DNA of 64,000 nt from contig CAVQNF010000011.1 of the NCBI GenBank assembly GCA_963713805.1, forward strand, positions 62,001-126,000, given 5' to 3'. This DNA comes from GAS188 sp963713805 (GTDB taxonomy: Bacteria; Pseudomonadota; Alphaproteobacteria; Rhizobiales; Beijerinckiaceae). This document shows positions 37,450 through 47,385 of this stretch, piece by piece. The translations under genes were made by a program, and so were the position numbers. The notes under the pieces were generated by a model, which saw only the letters and a list, made by a program, of their open reading frames with translations, ran no database searches and was not told the origin of the DNA. Every line of letters begins with the position of its first letter. Positions within the stretch are counted from its first letter, which is position 1.

Positions 37450-38771
37450 ATGACTGACACCGTCATCAGGGTCGAGAATCTCTCGAAGAGTTATCTCGTC
37501 GGGCACAGGCTCCTCAAAGGATATCAGCGCCATTTGACGCTGCGTGATGTCGTCGCACATGGCGTCCACGATTTCGTGCGAAAAGCGGCCGACATGCTGC
37601 GCGGCCGTCAGGTGGTGCAGGGAGACGAGATCGAGGAGTTCTGGGCGCTCAAGGATGTCAGCTTTGAGGTGAAGCAGGGCGAAGTCCTCGGCATCATCGG
37701 TCGTAACGGTGCCGGCAAGAGCACGCTTTTGAAGATTCTGAGCCGAATCACAGAACCGACCAGCGGCCGCGTGCTTTTGCGCGGACGGGTTGCGAGCCTC
37801 CTCGAAGTCGGCACCGGCTTCCATCCGGAACTGACCGGCCGCGAGAACATCTTTCTCAACGGCGCGATTCTGGGCATGACGCGAACGCGAGATCGCAACG
37901 GAAATTCGACGAGATCGTCGCCTTCGCCGAGGTCGAGCGGTTTCTCGATACGCCGGTGAAGCGCTACTCGTCTGGCATGTATGTGCGGCTTGCCTTCGCG
38001 GTCGCGGCGCATCTCGAGCCGGAAATATTGGTGATTGACGAGGTGCTGGCAGTCGGCGACGCGGAGTTCCAGAAGAAATGCCTGGGGAAAATGGACGACG
38101 TTTCACAGCGCGACGGGCGGACGGTTTTATTCGTAAGCCACAACATGGAGGCGGTTCTAAAGCTCTGCAAGTCTGCCCTACTCCTCGATGGAGGGAAGCT
38201 CGCGGCGAAAGGCAACACGACAGATGTATTGGATGTATACTTGGCGGGCCATATATCTCGTTCTGGGACAATCGACTTGCGCACTATGTCCCGCCCTAGC
38301 TTTTGCTTGGCAAAATCTCGTGTTGCTGAGATTTCGTCGGGTAATCAGAATGGCAATTGGATTTTCCCTTTCGGCGACCCGATAACGCTCGAAATATGCG
38401 TCGAAACCCAAATTCCGGTCGACGACATCGAATTAGCAATTGGCCTATTCTCAGCTCGTGGATTTGAGGTGACCTCCTGGACAAACCGATGCTCGCGAAC
38501 CGCAGTTCCATTGCGGCCGGGTTCGAATTTGCTTCGTGTTGAATACTCGGACATGCTGCTTTTGCCAGGCCACTATTCATTCGGTATTGGTCTGCGTTCT
38601 GAGCGTGGAATTGAAGATTATTTGTCCAACGCAGCCAATTTCGAGATCGTCGCAAGCGCGATGTCGGCGGAGATTAGTACGCAAGGGTTTGGTGGTGTAT
38701 TGGTGCCAAGAGCTAAGATCTTTTCATTTGATGAAAATAAATCCGCAAACTCTCTGCACGTCGCAGGTTGA
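37450..38771 (+). CDS. wzt: ABC polysaccharide exporter ATPase (Wzt-like), copy 2
   Basis: Paralogue of the preceding gene. The nucleotide-binding domain is nearly the same (same N-terminus MTDTVI, same insertion, GIIGRNGAGKSTLLKILSR, EPEILVIDEVLAVGD, LFVSHNMEAVLKL), but the C-terminal domain from about residue 270 is unrelated: TIDLRTMSRPSFCLAKSRVA, FPFGDPITLEICVETQIPVD, LLLPGHYSFGIGLRSERGIE. That domain recognises the glycan end in characterised Wzt proteins. Two single-base insertions near 37882 and 37908 break the frame before the signature motif. About 440 residues. Confidence 0.88.
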
Positions 38772-38939
38772 TGCTAGGAAAGACGGCACGAGATGACATA
38801 ACCACAATTGCCTTGGACTGATCACTGACCTAATTCTCACCGAGGTTGGCTGCTGTCGTGACGCGGGTGCGGAAATGCTGGTTCGCTTACGTGTCGATCC
38901 TGCCCGATGCAAAAGCAGCTGGCGGCACTGTCGTGTGTG

Positions 38940-40173
38940 ATGAAAGCAGATCAGGAGCGCGAATTGAGCACCAAAGTGCTGCGCGAAAGGATTATCGCGT
39001 TCTATCTTCCCCAGTTTCATCCGATTCCTGAGAACGACCGATGGTGGGGGACGGGGTTTACTGAATGGACCAATGTCGCAAAAGCGAAGCGGCTCTTTCC
39101 GGGTCATGAGCAGCCACGCTTACCGGCGGATTTAGGCTTTTATGACCTAAGAGTGCCGGAAACACGCGCTGAACAGGCGCGTATGGCGCGTGCAAGCGGC
39201 GTCGAAGGCTTCTGCTATTGGCACTACTGGTTTGGTCATGGTCGGCGCATCTTGGAACGACCTTTCCATGAAATACTGGCAAGCGGCGAGCCGTCATTCC
39301 CATTCTGTCTTGCCTGGGCCAACCAATCCTGGACAGGCGTATGGCACGGCGACCCCAAGTCGGTTCTGATCGAGCAGAAGTATCCTGGCCCTGAAGACGA
39401 GGAAGCGCATTTTCATTGGGCGCTGAATGCCTTCCGCGACCCTCGCTACATGACGGTGAACGGCAAGCCCATCTTCTGCGTCTTTGCACCGCAGGAGATG
39501 CCATCGACCGCCTCCTTCACCAGGCACTGGAGACAGCTTGCCGAACGGGCTGGGCTTCCCGGCCTGTACCTGGTGGCGGTCTCGCAGGTCACCCAGGAGT
39601 TGGGTATTGATCCGTACCGCAATCCCACAGTCGATCCTTTCGATGCAGTAACGCAGCTTACGCCGTTAGACTATATTGGTACGTAAGCTCAAACGGAGAC
39701 GTTTCGATTTGATTTATCGCTGGAAAACCAGAGATTTTGTAACGCGGTTTTCGCCCTGGGCCGCCAAATACAAGCGACCTGTTTGCTTTGAATATGCCGA
39801 TGTCGTCGAGAAGACGCTGAACAACATCCCCCCAGGCGTACGATTTCTTCCGCAAATCATGCCTAACTGGGATAACACTCCCCGATCCGGACAACGTGGC
39901 ACCGTTTATGAGAATTCGACACCCCAACTTTTCGCGCGCCATCTCGCCAAGGCGGTAGCCATCGTCAAGGATCGGCCGCAACAAGAAGCCATCATATTCG
40001 TCAAAGCCTGGAATGAATGGGCGGAAGGCAACTATCTTGAGCCGGATGCAAAGCACGGACGAGGCTATCTAGATGCTATGCGGCATGTATTAGGACTGCA
40101 TCGGTGCGAAAGCGCTGAATGCGCCGCTGAAAAAAGTGAGCCCGCTACCCGAGGCAATTTGTCATCAGACTGA
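38940..40173 (+). CDS. WbsX-like / glycoside hydrolase family 99-like protein
   Basis: Protein of the WbsX family, found in O-antigen and capsule clusters with a GH99-like barrel. IIAFYLPQFHPIPENDRWWG then TGFTEWTNVAKAKRLFPGHE is the unmistakable start; GVEGFCYWHYWFGHGRRILE, FPFCLAWANQSWTGVWHGDP and IIFVKAWNEWAEGNYLEPD follow. The catalytic-type Glu residues in FTEWTN and AWNEWAEG are present. One frameshift near 39675. About 410 residues; an alternative ATG lies at 38907. Its reaction has not been settled; it may be a transferase or an endo-acting hydrolase. Confidence 0.85.
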
Positions 40174-40293
40174 TGAAGAATTGATTTCTGCTCAATCCCT
40201 GCTGGGCAGTACGGAGGGCAGCGGGTCCAAAGATACACCCTCACTACTAGTCTTAGTCTAGAGGGACATGATGGTTGCAATCGGCTGGAGCTC

Positions 40294-41265
40294 TTAGCGA
40301 CGCGCGTAAACGTCCATGAATAATTGGGCATTACTCATCGCGAACGCGTAGAATTCCTCAAGCTTAGCACATACCGCGTTCGCAGGCTCGTAGGTAAGAG
40401 ACCCATCATGCTCGCCGGGCATAGCAGCGATTTGGGTGAAGCCGCGCAAGAACTCGATCACAGTTCGGTGATCACTGCCGAATTGCGCGATTAGAAACGG
40501 GGAGAATTCGATGATCACGAATTCCGCCTGCGCCAGAACCTGTGCGCCCCCGTCAATCACAGTAGGTTCGGCGCCTTGAACATCGATCTTTGCCGCAAGT
40601 GGGCTGATGATATCGTCGAGCAGAGCATCGAGCGGCATCGCTCTGACCTCGATTACACGTCGGCCGCTGCTCTTCCCGTTTAGGATCCGGTGATCGCCAA
40701 GGTTGCCATCATTCGCAAGGCCAAATTGCAATGTCGCTTCTCGGTCGAATAGAGCGAATTGATACGTAGTGATGTCTCCATTTGGAGCATTGCGGCATAC
40801 ATTGTCTCGGAGATTTCGGTAGTTCGTTGGATCGGGTTCGAATGCAATGCAGTGTACTTTGGCGTTCTGGGCAACTGGAACAGTCGTTAGCCCAATGTTG
40901 GCGCCGGCGTCGATGTAAGTGCCGGACCGACCTTCAAAAAAAGCGATTAGCTCGACATTCGTTCGCCTCGCCCAAGTGCCGCTCCTCGCATAGATAGGCA
41001 AAATCATTTGATCTTCTATCGCACTCTGGAAGCGACCCCACTCTCCTTCCACTAGAAACCCGCCAATATTAGCTCGTGCGGCCTGGCGCGTTAGAACTCT
41101 CTGGTCCATACCCATGCGCTCGGCCAATGCATCAAGCGCAGCTAAGCGCGCGCCCGGAGGCAGCCGCATCACCATTGACTGAAGCACTCTCTTTGTACGC
41201 TGTTTAATCCTATAAGTAACCGCCATCTGCGTCTCGACCCGATTTATCATTTTACGCCAGAACAT
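40294..41265 (-). CDS. FkbM-family methyltransferase
   Basis: SAM-dependent O-methyltransferase, 323 residues, intact. TYIDAGANIGLTTVPVAQNA is motif I; VHCIAFEPDPTNYRNLRDNV motif II; PLAAKIDVQGAEPTVIDGGA is the FkbM-specific K(I)DVxGxE motif; VIIEFSPFLIAQF follows. A basic 100-residue N-terminal part precedes the core. Probably methylates a sugar of the exported glycan. Confidence 0.87.
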   Translation of the reverse strand: MFWRKMINRVETQMAVTYRIKQRTKRVLQSMVMRLPPGARLAALDALAERMGMDQRVLTRQAARANIGGFLVEGEWGRFQSAIEDQMILPIYARSGTWARRTNVELIAFFEGRSGTYIDAGANIGLTTVPVAQNAKVHCIAFEPDPTNYRNLRDNVCRNAPNGDITTYQFALFDREATLQFGLANDGNLGDHRILNGKSSGRRVIEVRAMPLDALLDDIISPLAAKIDVQGAEPTVIDGGAQVLAQAEFVIIEFSPFLIAQFGSDHRTVIEFLRGFTQIAAMPGEHDGSLTYEPANAVCAKLEEFYAFAMSNAQLFMDVYARR

Positions 41266-41295
41266 AGAACCACAAACACTACTGTCGTATCTGCT

Positions 41296-42537
41296 CTATC
41301 CTGACGAGCGTGCTTTTGGAGCGCCGGCATATCGCTCGAGCCGTTGCTCGATCCGATCGGTCGCCGACTTTAGCGACCACTTTTCTTTGACCAGCTCACG
41401 GCCGGTCGTGCCGATCTCGCGTGCGAAGCCTGTGTCAGTTCGAAGTCGCGTGATGGCAAGCGCGATGCTGGGCGGGTCAGGATCCGCCAATAGGCCGTTT
41501 ACCTCGTGCCGAACGGATTCCCTGACGCCGCCCTCAGGGACGGCTACGACTGGCAGGCCACAGGCATTCGCCTCTAGGGGGGCTAAGCCGAATGGCTCGA
41601 GACGCGGTGTGTATACCATGGCAACGGCGCGGTTAAGCAAGTCAATCACCTCTTCGTCGGAAATGGCAACGCGCAGGTCAAGCATGACATCCCGCGCTTT
41701 CGCTAAGTCCACCATCGCGTCGCGATACCCTGGGGACGCGATGTTGCCAACCCAAACAAGTCTCGGTCTGGGCGCGGCTATGGAGCCCACCGCTTCAATC
41801 ACCAGAGCCATGTTCTTTTCGGCGGTCATCGATCCCAGGCCTATGACGTAATCCTCGCGTGGCAGTTTTCGATCGTGGAAATGTTCGGCGTCGATGCCCA
41901 GATAGCAGACATCCGCGTCGACCCCATAGGCGCGCAGGATGCTTTCGCGGCTGAAATACGAGTTCACCAGAATCTTAGTGAACGCTGTCGCGTTGTTCAC
42001 TTCCTCCCGCGCCTGGACTCGCCAATTGCGGATTGATCGCCAATCGACAAAGCTGGAACGCCAGCTCGACGGTCGCAACAGTGATCGATTGTGAGCGGGC
42101 GGTGCAAGCCACCTGAGCCGCGGCAAGGCCTCGTAAAGCCAGCGATAGGGCTCTCCTTGATAGATGACACTCGGGAGATTGACGTGGCGGCCGATCGACG
42201 TTGCCCTGAAGAATTGGCAACTATTCGCGAACAAAATGTCGAACCCGCCGCGATTGATCTCGTCGGCACACTTCCGGCAGTGAGCGTCCATGGCCTCAAG
42301 CGATCGCTCGACCGCAAGCGTGATCTGCCATCGGTCGCTGCGGCGGCAATGAGCCGGCCACGCCAAATCCACGGCATGCTCCTGGACGAGGCTGTCGAGT
42401 GGCAGAAACTCGCGGTTGGCCGTAGGAGGACACCACGCTTCGATCGTATGCCCCCGGCCCACAAGCCCGCGCACATGCTCATAAAGTGCGCGCTTGCCTC
42501 CACCGCTTGGTAAGTTGTGCCAGACTGCGATCCTCAT
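41296..42537 (-). CDS. Family 4 glycosyltransferase
   Basis: GT-B fold transferase, 413 residues, intact. MRIAVWHNLPSGGGKRALYE is the N-terminal nucleotide-fold motif with the glycine-rich acceptor loop; YVIGLGSMTAEKNMALVIEA opens the donor domain; LEPFGLAPLEANACGLPVVA with VPEGGVRESV is the E-x7-E donor motif. Ends 31 bases before the FkbM gene on the same strand; they are probably one transcript. Confidence 0.87.
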   Translation of the reverse strand: MRIAVWHNLPSGGGKRALYEHVRGLVGRGHTIEAWCPPTANREFLPLDSLVQEHAVDLAWPAHCRRSDRWQITLAVERSLEAMDAHCRKCADEINRGGFDILFANSCQFFRATSIGRHVNLPSVIYQGEPYRWLYEALPRLRWLAPPAHNRSLLRPSSWRSSFVDWRSIRNWRVQAREEVNNATAFTKILVNSYFSRESILRAYGVDADVCYLGIDAEHFHDRKLPREDYVIGLGSMTAEKNMALVIEAVGSIAAPRPRLVWVGNIASPGYRDAMVDLAKARDVMLDLRVAISDEEVIDLLNRAVAMVYTPRLEPFGLAPLEANACGLPVVAVPEGGVRESVRHEVNGLLADPDPPSIALAITRLRTDTGFAREIGTTGRELVKEKWSLKSATDRIEQRLERYAGAPKARSSG

Positions 42538-42764
42538 TCATTTCCCTCCGCAATGGCGGCAAAATCTCCTCTCAAACTGCCTTTTACCTTATTTGCAGCC
42601 GCCTCAGCACATTTCCTTGCAAATAAACGAGGGTGTGCACACGAAATTCCGTGGGCGATGACAGTGCCGGCAATCAACACATTGGTCACGCCCGATCCCA
42701 TTCAAGGTTGCGAGAAGGGCTTGGGCATTGATACGATACCGAGCCGCCGCCTTTGCAGCCTCGT

Positions 42765-43308
42765 TCACGGGAAGGTTTCCGCCCGATCTAACCCAAGTCC
42801 CGCTCTATCTTTTGGTGAGAGCGGCTCGATGTCGCCATGGCTCCAATCGATCCCCAAGACAGGATCGTTCCATAGCAAAGTCCGCTCTTGGTCGGGACGG
42901 TAATAGTCGGTGCATTTGTAGAGGTATTCGGTTCCGTTCTCAAGCGCCGGAAATCCACGCGCAAAGCCGGGGGGCATTCAGAGCATCCGTTTGTTGGCCG
43001 CTGGCAGAAGCGCGCCAGTCCATTTTTCCAAAAGTCGGAGAGGACCTTCGAAGGTCGATGGCCACCTCGAAGGCAGCTCCCGCGACCACACGCACGATCC
43101 TCCCTTACGGATTGGCGATCTGATAGTGCAGTCCGCGCAGCGCCTTGGATGATCGACTGTGGTTGTCCTGGACGAACCGAAAGTCGAGCCCAACCGTGTG
43201 AAAAGTCTCCGCTTTCCAGCTCTCAAGGAAGAAGCCCGATCGTCATCGAATACGCGCGGCTCGATGAGCACGGCACCCGGAAGATTCGTCTCGATCAGCT
43301 CCGTGCGC
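42765..43308 (-). pseudogene. rmlC: dTDP-4-dehydrorhamnose 3,5-epimerase (rmlC) pseudogene
   Basis: Decayed copy of the dTDP-L-rhamnose epimerase. IETNLPGAVLIEPRVFDDDR, LRGLHYQIANP, AAFEVAIDLRRSSPTFGKW, PPGFARGFPALENGTEYLYK and CTDYYRPDQERT are recognisable in order. Two in-frame nonsense changes are seen: after ANP the expected Gln codon is TAA (complement of 43114-43116 region) and after NKRML the expected Trp codon is TGA (near 42979). Frameshifts add to this, and no ATG precedes the first strand. Nonsense substitutions are not explained by the insertion errors elsewhere, so I call it a true pseudogene. No other rml gene is in the window. Confidence 0.75.
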
Positions 43309-43415
43309 CCTTGCCTTCGAGTAAGCCCAGCAGGTAGTGCCCGCCAATACTCCTTGCGCAGGGGATCGGCGCTTCTCGCGAGCTGCGCGTCATTGATGAA
43401 TTTCAACCGCCAGGC

Positions 43416-43517
43416 TATTACGGCTATCCGTATCTTTACGAAGACGCGGCTTGTTTTTCCCGTACTGTCAAGGTCTGGTGCCGTATCGCGCGTCACTATG
43501 AGCTCCCCCAGGACTAG
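43416..43517 (+). pseudogene. Fragment of a GH5 glycosidase gene
   Basis: YYGYPYLYEDAACFSRTVKV then WCRIARHYELPQD ends at a TAG (43515-43517). It matches a segment of the intact GH5 enzyme at 45270-46504 (DYGNPYLFEDAACLSRTAEV and so on) with 21 of 28 residues identical. The rest of the gene is missing on both sides. It is a remnant of a duplicated or replaced GH5 gene. Confidence 0.7.
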
Positions 43518-43523
43518 GAGGAA

Positions 43524-43985
43524 TTGGCGATTGCAGCCGTGCGGTGAAGGGGACATGAAGGGTAGCATCAAGAGAATGGCGCAGCAGCTTGGACTTTCCG
43601 ACCGCGTGGTCTTTCCTGGTCACATGGCAGTCGAGGATATTTGGGCGATCAAATCACGCGCTCGTGATGCCCTCGCGATTTGAAGGGCTGCCTTTAACGC
43701 TCGCGGAGGCCCTGCTGTGCGGGCGCAGAGTGGTCGCAACCGGCGTGTCCGGCAATTCGGAAGTCATCGAAGACGAGGTAACCAACCGGCTTACTCGCAA
43801 GCGCGCCCACCTGCCTGCCTTGCTCGAGGCGCTTGAGAGATTTTGGGTGAGACAAGCGGAAGTGGAGGAGATTGGGAAGTTGGCGGCGAGACGAATTCGT
43901 CAGCGGGTTCCGATCGATTCCATCCAAGTCTTCTCGCAGAAGATACAGCAACGCATTTGCTGCATACGGGGACGCGATGGAAATT
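43524..43985 (+). pseudogene. C-terminal fragment of a family 4 glycosyltransferase
   Basis: RLQPCGEGDMKGSIKRMAQQ, LGLSDRVVFPGHMAVEDIWA and, after one frameshift, HALVMPSRFEGLPLTLAEAL with LCGRRVVATGVSGNSEVIED are the donor-binding half of a GT4 enzyme. The N-terminal half (about 200 residues) is absent; a GH5 remnant lies there instead. The usual Gly in the VTxG loop is replaced. The fragment overlaps the start of the next gene by nine bases. Confidence 0.75.
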
Positions 43986-44942
43986 AGCGTCGTTATTTGC
44001 GCCCATAATCCGAGACCGGCATATCTTCGCCGCGTCCTGGATGCGCTCTGCGCACAGACTTTGGCGAAGGAAGAATGGGAGCTGCTGCTCGTCGACAATG
44101 CCTCGCCGGTTCCCCTTGACTCTGCTTGGGACCTATCATGGCACCCTCACGCGCGGCATCTGCGTGAGGCCGTGCTTGGGGTGGCGATCGCACGACGCAC
44201 CGGCATGCGGTCGGCCTCGGCGGATTTGATCGTCTTCGTGGACGACGACAATGTTCTTGATGCTAATTACCTTGAGGAGGCGTTGCGGATAAAGGCAGAG
44301 AGGCCGGAGCTCGGAGCTTGGGGCAGCGGCTCAATCATCCCGGAGTTTGAATCGGTGCCGAGTGAGTATGTGCAGAAACTAGTGCCTTATCTGGCCCTTA
44401 GGGATGCAACTGCGCCTCGTTGGGGCAATGTCCTGCCCTGCGTCGACATTACACCATGGGGAGCCGGCATGTGCGTGCGTGCTACTGTGGCGACAGCCTA
44501 TCGCAAGTATTGCGAAAGCACCCCAATCCAACTTGTTAGCCGGCGTGGCAGGCAGGTGCTAATGAGCGGAGAAGATGTCGAGATGTGTTACGTCGCTTGC
44601 AGTTTAGGTTTCGGTGTCGGAGTATTTCCGAACCTGAAAATTATTCACCTCATTTCCCAGGAACGTATATCAGTCGAGTATCTTCTTGGGATATTCGAAG
44701 GTACTCTCACCTCGAACTGGATCCTCGCCTATAAATGGCGTGGAATAAGTCCTTTTGCTCATTCCGTTCCGCGGAAGTTGTTATCTTTGTGCAAGCAGAC
44801 GCTGATGCTGCGTGGTATCGACCGGCGTATGTATTTTGCCGGCCTGCGAGCTGCCGCTTCGGCGAAGCGCTTCATTGCCGCGAGCAAGCTCAGCCGAGCA
44901 GCCGCTCTCGAGACAGAAGCTAATGGGGTCGTTGAGGCTTGA
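43977..44942 (+). CDS. Family 2 glycosyltransferase
   Basis: Intact, 321 residues. MEISVVICAHNPRPAYLRRV, WELLLVDNASPVPLDSAWDL, SADLIVFVDDDNVLDANYLE (DxD) and MSGEDVEMCYVACSLGFGVG (catalytic ED) define the family. The C-terminus KRFIAASKLSRAAALE is basic. It lies downstream of the truncated GT4 and upstream of a deleted galE, in a patch of gene decay, but itself looks functional. Confidence 0.85.
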   Translation: MEISVVICAHNPRPAYLRRVLDALCAQTLAKEEWELLLVDNASPVPLDSAWDLSWHPHARHLREAVLGVAIARRTGMRSASADLIVFVDDDNVLDANYLEEALRIKAERPELGAWGSGSIIPEFESVPSEYVQKLVPYLALRDATAPRWGNVLPCVDITPWGAGMCVRATVATAYRKYCESTPIQLVSRRGRQVLMSGEDVEMCYVACSLGFGVGVFPNLKIIHLISQERISVEYLLGIFEGTLTSNWILAYKWRGISPFAHSVPRKLLSLCKQTLMLRGIDRRMYFAGLRAAASAKRFIAASKLSRAAALETEANGVVEA

Positions 44943-44968
44943 GAGTGAGCCGATAAAGCAGAGGCCAT

Positions 44969-45144
44969 ATGAAGAATATCCCCGTCACCGGCGGCGCCGG
45001 GTTTGCCAGAAGCCATGCTTGCAAGGCGTTGGCCCGCGCCGGATATAGGCCCGTGACCTTCGACCTTCTCGCGCTAGAAATCTCTTGGGGTGGAAACCGA
45101 AATATTCGGGACTAGATGAACAAATCACGCATGCCTGGAAATGA
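44969..45144 (+). pseudogene. galE: UDP-glucose 4-epimerase (galE) remnant with internal deletion
   Basis: ATG at 44969 gives MKNIPVTGGAGFARSHACKA, the NAD motif of GalE (with Arg replacing the usual Ile/Gly-Ser step), then about 35 residues in it jumps to LGWKPKYSGLDEQITHAWK, the C-terminal end of GalE, and stops at 45142-45144. About 270 residues are missing. The two ends of the gene are thus joined by a deletion. Confidence 0.72.
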
Positions 45145-45269
45145 TTCCGCGACGGGATGCAAAGTAAATCAGCTGGTTGAATGGGGATTGGAGCCCTGCA
45201 CCGAGCCGACCCCAAATCCGCTGACGCAACCTTGGCTACCCAGCGTCCGCTGACCAACGGTTAAGCCTT

Positions 45270-46504
45270 ATGTCGCCGCGGATCCGCTTACCGACCGTCC
45301 TGCTCGCGATCGTGCTCAGCGCGTCCGCGATCATTGTCCGATCGGGCAGCCGTCGATAAAGGGCGATGGCTTCGTGACCATACGGGGCCGCAACTGATCG
45401 GCCCGGACGGAAAGGTTCTGCGGCTCGGGGCATCAATCTCGGGGGTGGCTCGTGCCCGAGGGCTACATGTTCGGCTTTTCCAAAGCCATTGCTCCCTGGC
45501 AGATTCAGCAGATCTTCAAGGAGCTCGTCGGGACCGAGGCCAACAACGCATTCTGGCGACGCTGGTACGATGCCTTCATCACGCGCGACGATATTCGCTA
45601 CATCCGCGCGACCGGAATGAATATCGTCAGGGTGCCCTTCGACTATCGCCTCTTCACTCCGGAAGATTATCCAGGCACATGGGTCGGGCTCGGCTTCGAG
45701 CTCCTCGACAGGGTCGTCGATTGGAGCGCCAAGGCCGGCTTATTCGTCCTGCTCGACATGCACGCGGCTCCCTGCGGACAGAACCCGTGGAATGTCGATT
45801 ACGGCAATCCCTATCTCTTCGAGGACGCGGCTTGCCTCTCCCGCACGGCCGAGGTCTGGCGTCGCATCGCCCGCCATTATGCTCACAACCGAAGCGTGAT
45901 CGGCTACGATCTTTTGAACGAGCCGACGCCGCCGGAGGGAGAGCGCCGTCAAGCTATGCTCGACACCGCCAACAAGAAAATCGTGGCGGCCATCAGGGAG
46001 GTCGACAGCAACCACCTGCTGTTCATCGCCAACCTGCGGCCGGATTCGCGCTTCGACATATTCGATGACGCACGTTTCGGCCCTAAGCTCGTCTATACTT
46101 TCCATTCGTACTGGACCGAGCCGAGCGACCAGGCATTCGTGCAGCACCTCCACTTCGCCGAGATGAATAACGTCCCGATCTTCCTGGGTGAGTCCGGCGA
46201 GAACACGGATGATTGGGTGAAGAGTTTCAGGCTCGCGCTCGAGCGGCACGATGTGGGCTGGACGTTCTGGACTTACAAGAGGATGGAAACCCGGGCGAGC
46301 ATGCGTAGCTTCGACAAACCCACCTTTTGGGACGAGCTCATCGCCTATCAGCAGATGCCGAGCGATCCGTTTTCGAAGCAAAAAGAGCCTGGCCCACCCG
46401 TCGAGCATGTGCGCGCCGCTTTGGAGGGGGTTCTGCGAAATGCACGATTTGACAAGACGCGCGTCAACGCCGGATATCTCCAGGCGCTCGGATTGACCCC
46501 TTGA
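45270..46504 (+). CDS. Secreted glycoside hydrolase family 5 (cellulase-like)
   Basis: Endo-glycosidase of the (beta/alpha)8 type. Signal peptide MSPRIRLPTVLLAIVLSASA; after frame corrections RGINLGGWLVPEGYMFG, GMNIVRVPFDYRLFTPEDYP, VLLDMHAAPCGQNPWNVDYG, VIGYDLLNEPTPPEGER (acid/base Glu in LNEP) and NVPIFLGESGENTDDWV (nucleophile Glu in LGESG). About 410 residues. It may trim or depolymerise the exported glycan, as glycosidases in exo clusters do. A paralogous fragment lies at 43416-43517. Confidence 0.87.
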
Positions 46505-46608
46505 GCAACGCCGCCTTGCACGAGAACAATACACGGGCCGAAATTGCGAAATTGGAGATTGCGAAGCAAACCGAGACGGCGCCCATCCTTATCGCCTGGG
46601 AGAGGTGA

Positions 46609-47277
46609 ATGCTGCCATCCCCCGAAGCCGCTTTGGCGGAAGATCGCTACGCTTTCGTTCGCCAATACCTGGGTCGTCTGCCGCCGCCGCACGGAAAGGG
46701 CGTTCTATTCGACGTCGGTGCCGGCAGCTTGCCTATGCGCAACGACGTCGAGCAAGCCGGTTACGAGTGGTTCGGCTTCGATCTCTACCCAACGTCGCCT
46801 GAGATCGCGCAATGGGACATCAACACGCCCTTCGCCGGTGATCGACGAGCCAACGTCGTGCTGCTGATGGATGTCCTCGAGCACACCTATAATCCAGGCA
46901 TGGCGATGCGGAACATCGCCGCGGTTCTCAAGCCGGAGGGCAGGCTGGTCATGACGATGCCGAACCCTCGTTGGAGCCGGGCGCGAACCATGCATTTGTA
47001 TTCGGGGTATGTTGCCTGCTTCACCCAACACGACCTGGATGTGAACCATCACGTCTTCACGACCTGGCCGCATATCGTGCTGAAGCTGGTGCGGGACTGC
47101 GGATTGAGGCTCGAGCACTATGTCACGCTCGATCGCGATGAGATCAAAGCGAAGCGGTTGAGCCCAAAGTCAGCGATCCTGGCCGTCGAAGCCCTCGTCA
47201 GAAGAGCGATCGAAGCGCGCGATCCCGCTGCGCGCGGAATGTCCTATGCTTTCGTCGTGCGCCGGAACGCCGGATAG
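46609..47277 (+). CDS. Class I SAM-dependent methyltransferase
   Basis: Intact, 222 residues. GVLFDVGAGSLPMRNDVEQA is motif I, NVVLLMDVLEHTYNPGMAMR the post-II motif (DVLEH) and LKPEGRLVMTMPNPRWSR motif III. Of the Methyltransf_11/23 type found in surface-sugar clusters. A short frame of 35 codons (46501-46608) ends immediately before its ATG and shows no recognisable domain. Confidence 0.83.
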   Translation: MLPSPEAALAEDRYAFVRQYLGRLPPPHGKGVLFDVGAGSLPMRNDVEQAGYEWFGFDLYPTSPEIAQWDINTPFAGDRRANVVLLMDVLEHTYNPGMAMRNIAAVLKPEGRLVMTMPNPRWSRARTMHLYSGYVACFTQHDLDVNHHVFTTWPHIVLKLVRDCGLRLEHYVTLDRDEIKAKRLSPKSAILAVEALVRRAIEARDPAARGMSYAFVVRRNAG

Positions 47278-47385
47278 CTCGTAGGAAGTCGCGAGCGGCG
47301 CGCCTCACGGCGAACGATGCCACCGAAGGCTCGACGAGTGAAATCTCCTTGATTCCTCGCGCCGTGCATCCTCGATGGGCGTCTT

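Noticed and set aside
46501..46608. A 35-codon frame (TTG start) ending directly before the methyltransferase ATG
   Set aside because: Could be a leader or remnant, but it has no recognisable motif; not enough to call a gene.
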